Notes: a model not told the origin generated them from the sequence alone. A stretch of 64,000 nucleotides of DNA from Ceratotherium simum simum (GCF_000283155.1 NW_004454208.1:1069356-1133355), one strand, 5' to 3'; counted from the first letter of the stretch, positions 1 to 12,081 are shown. Program-made: numbers and translations.

Positions 1-1136
1 AAAAGACAACAAAATGGGGGTTCCCTGCCCCACCCATCTCTAGTCTACCTAGTTGCTTGCCCTAAAGTCAGATGTTTTTTGCTCTGTTAGCTGTTTCCTC
101 TGGCGTTGCTTGCATATAGAAACACAGCTGATTTTTGTATATTCGTTCATCTTATATTCTGTGTGTACCAATTCACTATTAGTTCTAGTAGGTTTTTCTT
201 TTTCTTAGAATTTTCTGCATATATAATCACGTCATCTATGAATAAACACAGTTTTACTTCTTTTTTTCCAATCTGCATGTCTTTGATTTCTTTTTCTTGC
301 CTTATTACATTGGTTAGGGACCTTTCCCCCACCCACACACACAACTTTGAATTGAAGTGGTGAGAGCAGAAACCCTTGCCTTATTTCTAATCCTTAGGGG
401 AAGGTCTTTCACCATTAACTATGATGCTGCCTGTAGGTTTTTCGGCAGCATCATGTTACCAGGTGGAGGAAGTTCTCTTCTATCCCTAGTTGGCTAACAA
501 CTTTTTATTTTGTTGCTAAGAGTTTTTATCTTAAATGTTATTGAATTTTGTCAACTGCTTTTTCTGCATCTATTTAGACAATCATATGGTTTTTCTCTCT
601 TATTCTATTAATAATGGCATATCAATTAATTTTCAGGTGTTAAATCAACCTTGAATACCTGGGATAGACTCCATTTGATGATGACATATTATTCTTTTTA
701 TATATTGCTGATTAGATTTGCTAATTTACTGTTAATGTTTTTTGCACATATTCATGAAGGATACTAGTCCATAGTTTTCTAGTATTATCTTTCCCTGGCT
801 TTGGTATTGGGATAGTGTTGGACTCATAAAATGAATTGGGAAGTGTTCCTTTCTCCTATTTTCTGAAAGAATTTGTGAGTTTTGGTATTATTTCTTTAAG
901 TGTTTGATAGAATTCACCAGTGAAGCCATTTGGTGCTGGGGTTTTTGTTTTTTTTTTTTTTCTTGGCAGAGTTAGGGCATGGTTTAAATTACAAAATCAA
1001 TTTCTTTAGTTGGTGTAGGGTTATTTAGGTTTCCTGTTTTTCTTGAGTCCGTTTTGGCAATTTTGTCCTTTGAGAAATTTATGCGTTTCATCAAAGTTGT
1101 CAAATTTGTTAAAGTTGATAATATTCACTTATTATC

Positions 1137-1383
1137 TTTTTTTGTGTGTGTGTGAGGAAGATTAGCCCTAAGCCAACACCTGTTGCCGGTCCTCCTCTTT
1201 TTTGCTAAGGAAGATTGGCCCTGGCTAACATTCATGCCCATCTTCCTCTGCTTTATGTGGGACGCCGCCACAGCATGGCTTGAAGAGCAGTGCGTAGTTT
1301 GCGCCCAAGATCTGAACCTGCGAACCCCGGGCCGCCAGAAGCGGAGCATGCAAACTTAACCACTATGCCACCGGGCCAACCCC
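1137..1383 (-). mobile_element. ERE SINE (tRNA-derived), antisense
   Basis: Reverse complement of an ERE: T-rich start, 'gaggaagattagccctaag', 'catcttcctctgctttatg' and tRNA-like head ending 'ccaccgggccaaccc'. It is inserted in the L1, with an imperfect duplication (tcacttatt / tcacctatt) at the ends. Confidence 0.9.
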
Positions 1384-1484
1384 TCACCTATTGTCCTTGT
1401 AGTGTCTGTAGGGTGTGCTTATCCTTCTTTCATTCTTAATATTGGTAATTTGTGCCTTATTTTTGTTTCTTGAACAGTCTAGCT

Positions 1485-1716
1485 CAGAAATCAGAAATCA
1501 GCAAACTTTTTCTTAAAGGGTGAGTTAGTAAATAATTCAGGCTTTGCAGGCCAAGAGGCAACAATCTAGGATATTATGTAGCTATATAGATAGCAACTTA
1601 AAATGTAACCACTTATAAATGTGAAAAAACAGTTCTCAGTTAACAGGCTGTGAAAAACAAATGGCTAGTGAGATTGGGCCCAATGGAGCTAGGATTGTAG
1701 TTTGCCTGTACTGATG
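1485..1716 (+). mobile_element. hAT-Charlie-type MITE
   Basis: Starts 'cagaaatcagcaaacttttt', contains 'caggctttgcaggcc', and ends 'gtttgcctgtactgatg', giving decayed terminal inverted repeats. The flanks GTCTAGCT (1477-1484) and ATCTAGCT (1717-1724) form an 8-bp TSD with one mismatch, as expected for hAT. It belongs to the same family as the larger element at 27628-30340. Confidence 0.85.
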
Positions 1717-2161
1717 ATCTAGCTAAAGGTTTATTGGTTTTATTTTATTGATCTTTTCAGAGAACCAACTTTTGGTTTCATTGATTTTTCTCTATTATTT
1801 TTCTGTTTTCTCTTCTTATTTTGTCTCTGATCTCTATTTCTTTTCTTAATTTGTTCTTTTTTTCCAGTTTAAGATCATTGATTTTAGACCTTCTTTTCTA
1901 ATAAAGCATTTAAAGCTATAAAGTTTCCTCTATGAACTAGTTTACCTGCATTCCACAAATTTTTATATGTTGTATTTTCGTTTTCCTTAAGTAAAGGGAA
2001 TTGGCTGATCTCCTCATAACCCTATTACAGGAAGTTGAATCTCTGGATTGCTTTTTATTGGATGGATTATTTAAATATTAGAACTCTAAATTATATTAGA
2101 GGTTTCAGAGCTAACTGGTTTGCATAATGAATGATTATAAGATATGTCTTTAAATAGGATT

Positions 2162-2506
2162 TTTCTCCCCAGTTTTTTATTGTGGTAAACTACACATAAC
2201 ATGAAATTTACTATCTTAAACTATTTTTAAGTCTACAGTTCAGTGGAATTAAGTACATTCATAATCTTGTGGAAACATCACCACCATCCATCTCCATAAC
2301 TCTTTCATCTTGTAAAACTGAAACTCTATACCCGTTAGACAGTAACTCCCCATTCTACCCTCTATAAGTTTGACTAGGTATCTCATGTAAGTGAAATCGT
2401 ACAATATTTCTCTTTTTGTGACTGGCTTATTGCAGTTAGCATAATGTCCTCAAAGTTTATCCATGTTGTGGCATATGTCAGAATTTCCTTCCTTTTTTAA
2501 ATAGGT
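2162..2506 (-). repeat. Antisense L1 3' region (old L1M type)
   Basis: Contains the familiar L1M 3' text 'cagttcagtggaattaag', 'aacatcaccaccatcca' and 'catccatgttgtgg', in antisense. Confidence 0.8.
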
Positions 2507-2540
2507 TCTTTATGTACTAAAAAAATATTTCCTCAAAAAA

Positions 2541-2630
2541 ATTTTTTTACTACTGAACAGTACACTTAAAAATGGTTAAGATGGTAAATTTCATGTTCTG
2601 TGTATTTTTGCCACAATTGGAAAAAACTTG
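2541..2630 (+). repeat. L1 3' terminal fragment, sense
   Basis: The text 'acacttaaaaatggttaag' followed by 'atggtaaatttcatg' matches the 3' end of old L1M elements. The same ending occurs at 34175-34236. Confidence 0.75.
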
Positions 2631-4249
2631 TTTTACTATTTGTTCTCATCATCAGACATATTTTCAGAGACTTGATTTAATTTTTGTAGAAGACTGTGTG
2701 GTATTTATAAGCAGCTTTAAAAATAATCCTAAAACTCAATATAAAAATAAGATAAAGTAAACTTTCCAGAAATCATTGCTGTTTAATGTTACTTCAAGGG
2801 TGTGTACAGAAACAGAAGCTATTTTTGGAAGATTGTGCATATTTTTCTGTCTCATCTATTGATTTTGTCCACATCTGACAATAAAAATAAGATAATGTTG
2901 AAGAAGAAGTGTGCTTTTATTAGATATGTCTGTAGAAGGAATAACATCTTTAGTTGTAAGGATTAGATCTTGTGAATGTACATGGAAGTAGGTAGCCACT
3001 TCTGCCTTTTGTATTATACTCAGTTGTACTCACTTATACTCAATTGTGTATTGAGAAAGTAGACGTAATTATGTATATTTACTACCATATGAAAGGGGAG
3101 CAGAGCTTTTTTTTTTCCCTCCTTTACAAACAAAATAGCTCATTTTTTTTCTCATTGCGTAAGGAATGATGGTTATTGTTAAATGTTCGCATAATATGGA
3201 AATGTTTGAGGAAGAAAGAAAGAAAATTATATGAGATCCCACAATCATGATCATTCTTTCATAGACTGTCTTACATATGTAAACACCTGCCCCTCACATG
3301 AAATTTAAGTGGAATTGTGGATACCCTTTTTCCTTAATCTTCCCTACCCCATCACAGTTAGCTAGATGTGTATGCTTCTCTGTTTTTTATGAACATGGCA
3401 AAAGATATAGAAGTTTTGTCAGCTAAGGACATGGAACCATGTTATACACGCTTGTGTCTTACTTTCCTTCCCTCTCTTTCCCAGTACATTGTGACAGTCC
3501 CTCTGAGTCAGCTGGAACAGACTTAACTGCATGTTTTATAAAATTTCGCTGATATAAAAAAACAGTGTACACCCTCCTTCCCCTTCTCCTTCAAATCTTA
3601 TATAATTATCCTAAAGAGTTGGTGCCTTTATTTCTATGAGCTTATTATTGGATCATAAGAAACAGGTATTTTTTATTTTAAAAGATATCACCAGATTGCT
3701 TTCCAAAATGATTGAGGATCTATTGATGTTTATCGGCCATTTAGATTTGCTTTTCTGTGAATTATTCCTTTGTCTGTTAGGTTGTTTATCCCTGTCAGTT
3801 CGTGAGAATTCCTTGTTTATTCTAGATGTAATTCTTTGTTATCCCCACATTTTTTCCAAGGTTTTTTATTTTTTATTTTTTTTACGTGCTGGGTCTTTTA
3901 TCTGGAGGAATTTTTTTTTTTTTTTAAGAAGAGTGTCAACTCCATTAACCAAATTAAAAAATGTGGTAAGCTCACTTATATGGCTTGTTAATTTGAGTTC
4001 TATGTAAATAGTTTTCTGATAATTAAATTCTATTAAAATACATATAACATTTTAAAACTTATTTAATCTTTTTTTGATTGAGAAGGGCCTTAAATTTGCC
4101 TTATTTTTCATAGCAATGATGTGGTGGATTCAGAGTTTTGCTAATCCTTCTTTAATTGGTTCATTCAGGAAACGTTAGTCAAGTGCTTATTTTATGCTGA
4201 ACGTTGAACATTGGAGTAGACTTTGGAGATTACAGTTTTTGACTGTTTA
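2631..4249. other. ZMYM2 intron, no gene seen
   Basis: AT-rich intron. A stretch at about 3630-3870 looks like badly decayed antisense L1 3' sequence ('cagattgctttccaaaatg'). The 123-codon open frame at 3636-4007 arises from it and is not coding. Confidence 0.55.
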
Positions 4250-4400
4250 CTGTTTTCCATGCAGTGTGCTAAGTACTTGACATGTCATTTAATCCTCTTA
4301 GCAACCTTACTATTATCACCATTTTTTGATGAAGAAGCAGAGTTCAGTAGCTCATAAATTTTGAATCCGGTAAGCAGTTTGACTTAAAAGCCACTATAAT
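4250..4400 (-). repeat. MIR SINE, antisense
   Basis: 'gtgctaagtacttgacatg', 'catttaatcctcttagcaa' and 'attatcaccattttt' follow the reverse complement of the MIR core and tail. Confidence 0.75.
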
Positions 4401-4439
4401 ATGCTCTGCTCAAGGATTTGAAGTATATGGACAAGTAAT

Positions 4440-4800
4440 ATTTAAACAGTGCTGTACTCATGGTATAGTGTGTTGGTGGCACAGAACTGAGACTAATCGA
4501 TTCTACCTAAGAATGTAATGTGAGAAAATAGAACAGTAGAGAAGACCTTTTAAATTCAGTTTGAAGTATATATAGAAATTTACTAGGCAGAAAGGATGAG
4601 GGAAGAACAATGGCCTTCCAAGAAGAGAGAAATATATGCAAAGGCAGAGTTTTCCAGGAACTGCTTGGCATGGCTGGAATACAGAATGTGAAGTGTAGAG
4701 AGCTTTGGGGGTGGGATGGGGTATGAAGTAAGTAAGAGTCATGTCACAAAGGTCGTGTATTCCTTGATAAAATGCTTAGATCTCATCTTTTATCCAGGGT
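4440..4800 (+). repeat. Ancient interspersed repeat, family not assigned
   Basis: 'atatatgcaaaggcagag' followed by 'ctgcttggcatggctgg' matches the general text of an old mammalian repeat also seen at 38120-39050. I cannot name it by eye. Confidence 0.4.
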
Positions 4801-5810
4801 GAAACATGAAAAGGTTTTAAGCGTTTTTAAAGATCATACTCGGTATTCTTTCTTGGAGGTAGGCAGCTGAAGGCTGGAATATTATCATTGAAGCAAATTA
4901 TTGCGCAGAACTACTGATTTGTAGCTAAATTAATGGTGGATTATTTTACATTGTTCTTAATGAAGCTTTATGCAAATAGCATTTAATAAAAACCAATTTT
5001 AGAGACTTATAAGTAGAATCTCTTAAATATATCTCTTAAATATATCTAATAGCCCTCAAATTATGAGTGTCTTATATTGCCAACATTTATTTTATAAATT
5101 GTTATGCATATTGTTACACATAATAGGTTTCTTGCTTAGCTAGCTTTTCAAAATATTCTTTGAAACACTACATATTTCCCATATTGGTGACAGTACATGT
5201 GCAGACAAACATGTTAATGGTCTTTTATTTTCTAAAATATTCGCTTTCCAACTACCTGTTAACTATATTATGTGAGATTTTCATTCTACTTCTCAAATCC
5301 CAATACCGGAATTTCTACTTAAGTAAATAGATATCTACCAGTGTGCTGCTTTGCATTTTTAATCTGTAAGAAAACAGGGCCCTTGAATTTCAGGTGGTCC
5401 AAAGTAAGACGTGCTCTGAGTATAAAATACAAGTTTCAAAGAATTTGTATTTAAAAAAATATATCTCATTAATTTTTATATTATATGTTGAAATTATGTG
5501 TTTTAGATATATTGGATTAAGTAAAATGTTAATTATACCTGTTTCTTTCCTCCTTTTCTTTTTTTTTAATGTGGCTACTAGAAAATTTAAAATTATATGT
5601 GTAGACCCCACTATATTTTTATTGTTTAATGCTGTTCTATACAATGGTTCCAAAGTTATCTATGGATCTCTAGTTCTCTCAAATATTGTTCCAAAGCAAT
5701 CTAAGTAAAATGAGAGACCGGAACCTTTATAAAGGAATTTATATTCTGGAAAGAGGATACTTATTTCTTCAAATAAAAGACTTCCTGTGAAGATAAAAAA
5801 TTTTTTAAGG
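4801..5810. other. ZMYM2 intron, nothing recognised
   Basis: Unique-looking AT-rich DNA. The overlapping opposite-strand open frames at 5390-5708 have no family features. Confidence 0.5.
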
Positions 5811-6024
5811 GCCGGCCCCGTGGCTTAGCGGTTAAGTGCGTGCGCTCCGCTGCTGGCGGCCCAGGTTCGGATCCCTGGCGCGCACCAACGCACCGCTTGT
5901 CCGGCCATGCTGAGGCTGCGTCCCACATACAGCAACTAGAAGGATGTACAGCTATGACATACAACTATCTACTGGGGCTTTGGGGGGAAAAAATAAGTAA
6001 ATAAAATCTTTAAAAAAAAAAAAA
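5811..6024 (+). mobile_element. ERE SINE, sense, 'tactggggctttgggg' type
   Basis: Full tRNA-like head 'ggccggccccgtggcttagc' with B-box-like 'ggttcggatcc', middle 'tcccacatacagcaactag' and A-rich tail. The flanks 'aattttttaag' and 'aatttttaag' look like a TSD. Confidence 0.95.
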
Positions 6025-6692
6025 TTTTTAAGATTACTACTATTCAGACAGGCCTGTTCTGTCAGAGTGTTTTCTCCAGGGTTACTTCCTATAAGGTGCT
6101 GCTGTCTTTGATGGCTTCTCCTTTGCTCTGCTTCTGAAACCACAGCTTTTTTTTTGCTTCACCAGATTTCCATTGGTTGCAGGGCTTTAATGATGGGACA
6201 GATTAGGTGTTGATAAATTGAGACTGCCTTTAATGGAAAATAACAACAACAATAATTATATGGTATTGTTTCTCATACTACAACAACGACTAATAAAGCA
6301 TATTATCATCATTCCTTCTGTAACAATAATGGGAGCAGATCTTTTAATTTATCCTGAATTGCTAAGGAAACCTTTTCAGAAGGACCGAGTGTGGCACTTC
6401 ATTTAGGACCTGCTTTGAGTAGAGCTGTGTTGGGAGCTTCGTAGTTCTGGCTTGTTATTGTTATGGTTCTGAATGTCCATGGAAATGATTTTCCCCTTGT
6501 TGTTAGATTTGTAGCTGAAAATTATTTCAGGATCATTTCCCTCATTTTTTATTATGTGTTGCTTTATGGTAAGAACAAAAATAGAAATTACTGTTCAAAA
6601 CATGAGGATTTCATTTTTGTGATTGTTTGATATAATGTGCACTAAGTTTACATTTTAAAAAAACCTAGGAACCCAACTTTAAAAAAACTATT
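6025..6692. other. ZMYM2 intron, nothing recognised
   Basis: Contains a short (AAC)n/(AAT)n-rich stretch near 6240-6260; no gene or clear repeat. Confidence 0.5.
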
Positions 6693-6946
6693 TCTGGGGC
6701 CAGCCTGGTGGCGCAAGCGGTTAAGTGCGTGAGCTCCACTTCAACAGCCTGGGGTTCGCAGGTTCGGATCCCAGGCGCGCACTGACGCACCACTTGGCAA
6801 GCCATGCTGTGGTGGCGTCCCATAAAAAGTGGAGGAAGATGGGCACAGATGTTAGCCCAGGGCCAGTCTTCCTCTGCAAAAAGAGGAGGATTGGCAGATG
6901 TTAGCTCAGGGCCGATCTTCCTCACCAAAAAAAAAAAAAAAAAAAC
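6693..6946 (+). mobile_element. ERE SINE, sense, 'catcttcctc/ggaggaagatg' type
   Basis: Head 'ggggccagcctggtggcgc', B-box 'ggttcggatccc', body 'gtggaggaagatgggcac' and poly-A tail. The flanks AACTATTTCT and AACTATCTCT are a 9/10 TSD. Confidence 0.95.
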
Positions 6947-7314
6947 ACACAACTATCTCTAGTCCCATTAAATAATTGGATCATGGTATTGTATTTTAAC
7001 CAGTTAATGCTGCAATGATAACGTTGAGGATTTCCAGATAATTTAGGAAATGGTATGTTTAGAACTTCTGCCCTCTGACTAACCCAAAAGCAGAAGAGAG
7101 ATCTAACATTGTCACTTCATTGATTGTCAGGCAATTGGACTAACTGACATTCTCTTTGAAAGGCATTAGTTAGGGATTTTTTTTCTATCATCTTGAAATT
7201 ATGCTCACTAATCTTCCTTCTGACTAGTAGGAGTAACATTAGGTCAACTCAGATGATGATACTCTAGTCTAATTTTTTATTTAGTGTATGTGTGGTATAT
7301 ATTTTTTCATCCTT

Positions 7315-8080
7315 TTACTTTTCACTTATCTGTGTCTCCATATTTAAAGTAGATGTCTTGTAGGCAGCATGTTGTTGGGCCTTGGTTTTTTTTTTGTTTT
7401 TGTCTTGGTGTGTTTAGACCAACAAACTTTTTAAAAATAAAGGACCAGATAGTAAATGTTTTAGGCTTTACACTCATACTTGTTTGTGTTATGCAAGCAC
7501 TCAACTCTGCCATTGTGGTATGAAAACAGCCTTGGACAATATGCAAATGCCAAGTATGTCTGTGTTCCAGGAAAACATTATTTACAAAAAAGGCAGTGGG
7601 GATTTGGCTCCAGGCTCTGCTGACCCTGGTTTAAACCTTTTACATTTAATATAATTACTGCTATCATGGGATTAAAATCTATCATCCTGCTGGTTGTTTT
7701 ATATTTGTTGTATCTGTTCTTTGTTTTCTTGATCTTTTCTGCCTTCTTTTGAATTAGTTATTTTTTTGTGATTCCATTTTATCTCCACTATTTGTTTATT
7801 ATTTATGCCTCTTGAAATGTTTTTTTAGTGGTTGCCCTAGGATTTACAATATGCATCTTCAATTAATCATTATCTACCTTCAGATATTATTGTAGCACTT
7901 CATGTATAATGTAAGAACCTTACAACGATGTATTCCCAATTCTTACCTCCCATTCTTTGTGCTAGTGTTGTCATACATTTTATTTTTACATTATTTTTTT
8001 ATTTTTAAATCCATTGGAGACAGACTTTGCAAACTTTAGTGTTTAAATCATTTTTTAACAACTCGCACTGTTGTCATAGT
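7315..8080 (-). repeat. Antisense L1 fragment with a nested hAT MITE
   Basis: 'gtagatgtcttgtaggcagc' and 'gtggttgccctaggattta' are antisense L1 ORF2 text. It is interrupted at about 7416-7638 by a hAT MITE ('aacaaactttttaaaaat' through 'ctctgctgaccctg'). Confidence 0.8.
7416..7638 (+). mobile_element. hAT-Charlie-type MITE inside L1
   Basis: Carries the family text 'gaccagatagtaaatgtttt', 'actcaactctgccattgtgg' and 'tgctgaccctg'. It is the same family as those at 1485, 10745, 31102 and 39680. Confidence 0.8.
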
Positions 8081-8601
8081 AATAAGATTGGTAAATTGTA
8101 TGACTCACAGGAGGGTTATGAATAGAGAGGCAATAAGGAAAAAAGCATTAGCCTTACAAAATCCGAATGCTAGAAGAGGTCTTCAGACAGCTACAAAGGA
8201 GCACTTCATCCCATCCTTACCATTCAGAAGTTTTCTTTAATTATTGATAGTTTAATTATTCTTACTTTAAATTTTAATTTTATTTCCTCCATGTACTATA
8301 TAGTGAACACTGGAGCCAGATACTCTGTTTTTTTGAGAAGATTCTCATCCAGTTCTTACGTTCTAGGTTCTTGGGTGTATTTCAGCTTTGAGTTTTTTAA
8401 GCAAAGGATTAATTGGTAATTCATGATTCTTTATGATTTCTAGATATATAGATAAAGCCAATAATCTCTCGTGTTATATTAGTATGCTTGTTTTTCTTAC
8501 ACATAAGCTTTATTTTTTTCTTAAGAAATACAGAGTATAAGTAATATATTCACTATTTATAATTAGCTGGTTTTCCTTCAAGAATTTCTTTTTTTTTGTA
8601 G

Positions 8602-8716
8602 TACTTGTGTGGTAGTAATCGAAAAGACAACATATTTATTGATCCAGGATACCAGACATTTGAGCAAGAATTGAATAAAATACTCCGAAGTTGGCAACCA
8701 AGCATTCTTCCAGATG
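8602..8716 (+). CDS. ZMYM2: ZMYM2 coding exon (fourth from last)
   Basis: This 115-nt exon follows a T-rich tract and an AG at 8600-8601, and ends at a GTAATG donor at 8717. It begins with a whole codon (TAC) and encodes YLCGSNRKDN...SWQPSILPD plus the first base of a Gly codon. That corresponds to about residue 1152 onward of a 1377-residue protein. It is part of the C-terminal DUF3504 domain, shared by ZMYM2, ZMYM3, ZMYM4 and QRICH1 and thought to derive from a Crypton tyrosine recombinase. The reading frame happens to stay open into the intron until 8787, but those codons (NALLNENV...) do not belong to the family. The identification is strong; the exact upstream phase cannot be checked because the preceding exon is outside the window. 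Confidence 0.93.
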
Positions 8717-9359
8717 GTAATGCTCTTTTAAATGAAAATGTTGCTAACTTGCTGCTGGAATTTTTATTTTTACAGAAAGTATATTAAAAATAATTAAGAA
8801 ATAATTTAAATTAGCATATTTTTCAGAGTACTTATTCATGAACTCATCTGTTCATCTTTTGTTGAACTAGAAATGAATATGGTTGATAACTAGTGTTTAT
8901 GAAGAACTTTGTAATAAATGTGTCCTACTTTCTCTGGAGTAAGAAACTAGATGTTTATTTCTTAAGCCCTCTGGTAGAGATTCTGATGTAAATTTCTCTA
9001 AGAAACCTCTGTTTTATATGTGTAAAGAAAATGTGTTTGTGAATGGAAATCACCTATTTTTTTTTTTCAGGAATTCTACAGATTTAAATTCCTTTCTAAC
9101 CATTGTCTGCTTGTCCTGCAGAAGAACAGAAGCAAACATCTAGTCCCTTACTCCAGAGATGCTAGTTCCCTAATCTAGTGTGTTCCCTAGCCTCTGTGTT
9201 GTTAGAGAGCTGCATAGGTAATTCTGAAATTCATTCCAGTTGACCTAGTGTGAATGGAGGATTAGAATAGGTTTGTTCTTGAATTAACTTTATTTCTAGA
9301 TGGTTAAATGAAAACTACTTTGTTTATTATAATTGTTTTAAAATATTTCTCTATTTAAG

Positions 9360-9611
9360 GGTCAATATTTTCTCGAGTTGAAGAAGATTATCTCTGGAGG
9401 ATAAAACAACTAGGATCACACTCTCCAGTAGCTCTTCTGAACACCCTGTTCTACTTTAACACTAAGTATTTTGGCCTGAAAACAGTGGAACAACACTTAA
9501 GACTTTCCTTTGGCACTGTGTTTAGGCATTGGAAAAAAAATCCTTTAACGATGGAAAACAAAGCATGTCTTCGATACCAAGTGTCTTCCTTATGTGGAAC
9601 AGACAATGAAG
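9360..9611 (+). CDS. ZMYM2: ZMYM2 coding exon (third from last)
   Basis: This 252-nt exon has its acceptor AG at 9358-9359 and a GTAGTG donor at 9612. With the split Gly codon completed it reads GSIFSRVEEDYLWR, then NTLFYFNTKYFGL, LSFGTVFRHWKKNP and YQVSSLCGTDNE. It is the core of the DUF3504 (Crypton-derived) domain. In this family the fold recalls a tyrosine recombinase, but the proteins act as chromatin and transcription co-factors, and no recombinase activity is established. The frame would run on into the intron to 9676, but the GT donor and the in-frame join to the next exon show where the exon ends. No frameshift or stop is present, so this is the functional gene and not a retrocopy. 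Confidence 0.94.
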
Positions 9612-9928
9612 GTAGTGTAACAGGTTTTTATTTTGAGATTGTCTGTGGCAGGGCTAGCCAAACCTTGCCTTATTAAAGACCACCTGGGTCACTTGTTAAG
9701 AACCTAAGGACTGTCATTTTCATAAAATAAGACAACTTATATCTTCTTAAAACATATCAGTTCATTTTGTTTGAAAAATTATAAATTACCAGAAGCCACA
9801 GCTTGGAACTCTGAAGGACACCTAGTCCCATTCTTTGGTGTAGCAGATACTAGGAGTGAATAGAGTAAAAGTACTGTCTATCTTCAAGATTGGTCTTAGG
9901 AAGTTTATGTAATTTATATTTTTTTAAG

Positions 9929-10049
9929 ATAAAATTACTACTGGAAAAAGAAAACATGAAGATGATGAGCCAGTATTTGAACAAATTGAAAATACAGCCA
10001 ATCCTTCTAGATGTCCTGTGAAAATGTTTGAATGCTACTTATCTAAAAG
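9929..10049 (+). CDS. ZMYM2: ZMYM2 coding exon (second from last)
   Basis: This 121-nt exon follows a short T-rich tract ending AG at 9927-9928 and has a strong donor (AAAAG/GTAAGT) after 10049. It completes the Asp codon of TDNED, then encodes KITTGKRKHEDDEPVF, FEQIENTANPSRCPVKMF and ECYLSK, plus two bases of a Ser codon. A basic patch (GKRKH) followed by an acidic patch (EDDEP) could serve as a nuclear localisation or protein-contact signal; that is inference. The SRCPVKMFECYLSK segment is shared with other ZMYM/QRICH1 proteins and lies in the second half of DUF3504. Confidence 0.94.
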
Positions 10050-10126
10050 GTAAGTGTTAGTGATATTTAATTTTTTAAATGGTAGTATAAGTTAGTTACC
10101 TTGAATTTAACACTATCAAGAGGTGA

Positions 10127-10516
10127 CTCTTGTGTGTGTGTGTGTGAGGAAGATCAGCCCTGAGCTAACATCCATGCCAATCCTCCTCTTTTTGCTGAGG
10201 AAGACTGGCCCTGGGCTAACATCCGAGCCCCTCTTCTACTTTATGTGGGANNNNNNNNNNNNNNNNNNNNNNNNNNNNNNNNNNNNNNNNNNNNNNNNNN
10301 NNNNNNNNNNNNNNNNNNNNNNNNNNNNNNNNNNNNNNNNNNNNNNNNNNGGAAGACTGGCCCTGGGCTAACATCCGTGCCCATCTTCCTCCACTTTATA
10401 TGGGACGCCACCACAGCATGGCCTGACAAGCGGTGCATCGGTGCGTGCCTGGGATCCGAACCTGGGCTGCCAGCAGCAGAGCGTGCGCGCTTAACTGCTA
10501 CACCACGGGGCTGGCC
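10127..10516 (-). mobile_element. ERE SINE sequence, antisense, containing the assembly gap
   Basis: Antisense ERE text on both sides of the N run. 'gaagactggccctgggctaa' occurs at about 10202 and again at about 10352, so either two ERE copies are present or one was duplicated in assembly. The tRNA-like head (antisense, 'ccacggggctggccc') ends near 10516. Confidence 0.85.
10251..10350. other. Assembly gap of 100 N
   Basis: Exactly 100 N, the usual placeholder for a gap of unknown size. It lies in the last ZMYM2 intron and does not touch an exon. Confidence 0.99.
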
Positions 10517-10744
10517 CTGAGGTGACGTTTTTTTTACTGATCCTTTTTTAGATTTCTCTCTCTTCTCATGCTCATTTATATCTAAGTCCATTCAGTTATA
10601 ACTTTTTTAGTCTCATTTTTATAAAATACCCAGCTTCTACTTCATGCTTTAGGATTCAAGCATATGTTAAGAAATAGCTCTCTTCTAATGAAATTACTAC
10701 TATTATTGTCATCTTATAAATTATAGCAATTCCAATGACTAAAG

Positions 10745-10934
10745 CAGGGGGCACAAACCTTTTTTGTAAAGGGTCAGATAGTAAATATTTTAGGCTTTTT
10801 GGCTATAGAGTATTACAGCTACTCTATTCTGCTCTTAGAGCCAGAAAGCAGCCATATACTATATATAAATGATTGTGTTATAATAAAACTTTACACAAAC
10901 AAGTTAATAGGCTATAGTTTGCCACCGCCTGATG
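10745..10934 (+). mobile_element. hAT-Charlie-type MITE
   Basis: 'cagggggcacaaacctttt', 'gtcagatagtaaatatttta' and right end 'atagtttgccaccgcctg'. Confidence 0.8.
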
Positions 10935-11642
10935 AAAAGGTATGTTGAAAGTTAGGATAGATAGGTGAGGATGAAAATGAAGTACTTCCATTTAAGAGAA
11001 AATAGCCCTTTAAGAAGGTCTGAGAGAGATAATAGTGTTCTGAAAATACCATACTTTTGAACTATACCACGGCTTTTTCCCTTAATCTGATACCAACAGA
11101 CATTTTAAAAAATTTTAAATTAGTGAAATGTTTAGACCATAAAGTATTTTATGCTTGTCCGTTATTTTAAGAGTGCACTCTGTAATTTTCAAAAGGTTAG
11201 CATGAACTCAGAATGCATTTTCTTATGTAAACAGTTTTATATATTATCAGGTTAGCTCTCAAGAACTCATAAAAACAATGTCATTTATAGGATGATAGTA
11301 ATATTTCTGAGGATGGTTTGGGGTGGCGCTATTTGGCTGCAACAGTATCAGGATCTTCCAATGGTAGTAACTATTTGTTAGTTGGAAATCCTTATCTCAA
11401 TATTATCTTGTTGGTATTTTAAAAATTAAGTTTCTATTGTGTAATGCTATTAAGTATTTTTATTTCATGTGCTACCATATTTCATCAATTCTAAGACACA
11501 TTTTACTATCTCTGAAACTGGGATGCATAACTGATGGGATGCAGTTGACTGGGATGTTATAGTTGATGCATCTTTAATTATAATTGGCAGCATTTTACTC
11601 GTTTATGGCACTATTAAAATAATGATTAAAAATAATGTTTCT

Positions 11643-11838
11643 AGGGGCCAGCCTGGTGGGGTGGTGGTGAAGTTTGCACACTCCGCTTCGGAGGCCTGGG
11701 GTTCTCGAATTTGGATCCCAGGCACGGACCTGCACACTGCTCATCAAGCCATGCTGTGGCGGCGTCCCATATACAAAATGGGAAGATTGGCACAGATGTC
11801 AGCTCAGGGCCAATCTTCCTCACCAAAAAAAAAAAAGG
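11643..11838 (+). mobile_element. ERE SINE, sense, shortened
   Basis: Head 'ggggccagcctggtggggtg', body 'catgctgtggcggcgtccc' and 'cagggccaatcttcctcacc' plus A tail. The second 'gatgttagcccagg' block is missing. Flanks are 'gtttcta' on both sides. Confidence 0.9.
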
Positions 11839-12081
11839 TTTCTATTGGTAGTTTCTTGGATTCAGAGAAATACAGAATTTAAATTATGGATGGAAAATAA
11901 TCTTTTATCACAGAAATTAACTTTCAAAATATCTTTATGATAGAATATTTAATGTAGGTAATGGGGCATATAGTCTGACCACATAATGTTGTTAGTGGTA
12001 GTGGAATTATTCTTAAGAAAAGAAAGTTTTGGGGAATTTTGTATATATACTGTGAAATTGACTTTTTCCTTTCTCCCCAAG

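Larger units (their letters stand above)
112..2095 (-). repeat. Antisense L1 fragment (ORF2 region), interrupted twice
   Basis: Reads as the reverse complement of L1 ORF2, for example 'ttggttagggacctt', 'gaattgggaagtgttcc' and 'taatattggtaatttgtg'. A small open piece on the minus strand (147-344) carries an RT-like [12 protein letters not shown] motif. It is split by an ERE at 1137-1383 and by a hAT MITE at 1485-1716. Bases 1-111 are not recognisable. Confidence 0.85.

Noticed and set aside
5811..5900. tRNA-like sequences with A- and B-box motifs at ERE heads here and elsewhere
   Set aside because: They are the tRNA-Ser-derived heads of SINEs, followed by SINE bodies and A tails; none forms a complete free-standing tRNA gene.
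11622..11940. Overlapping 86-88 codon frames
   Set aside because: Translation of an ERE SINE and flank in several frames.
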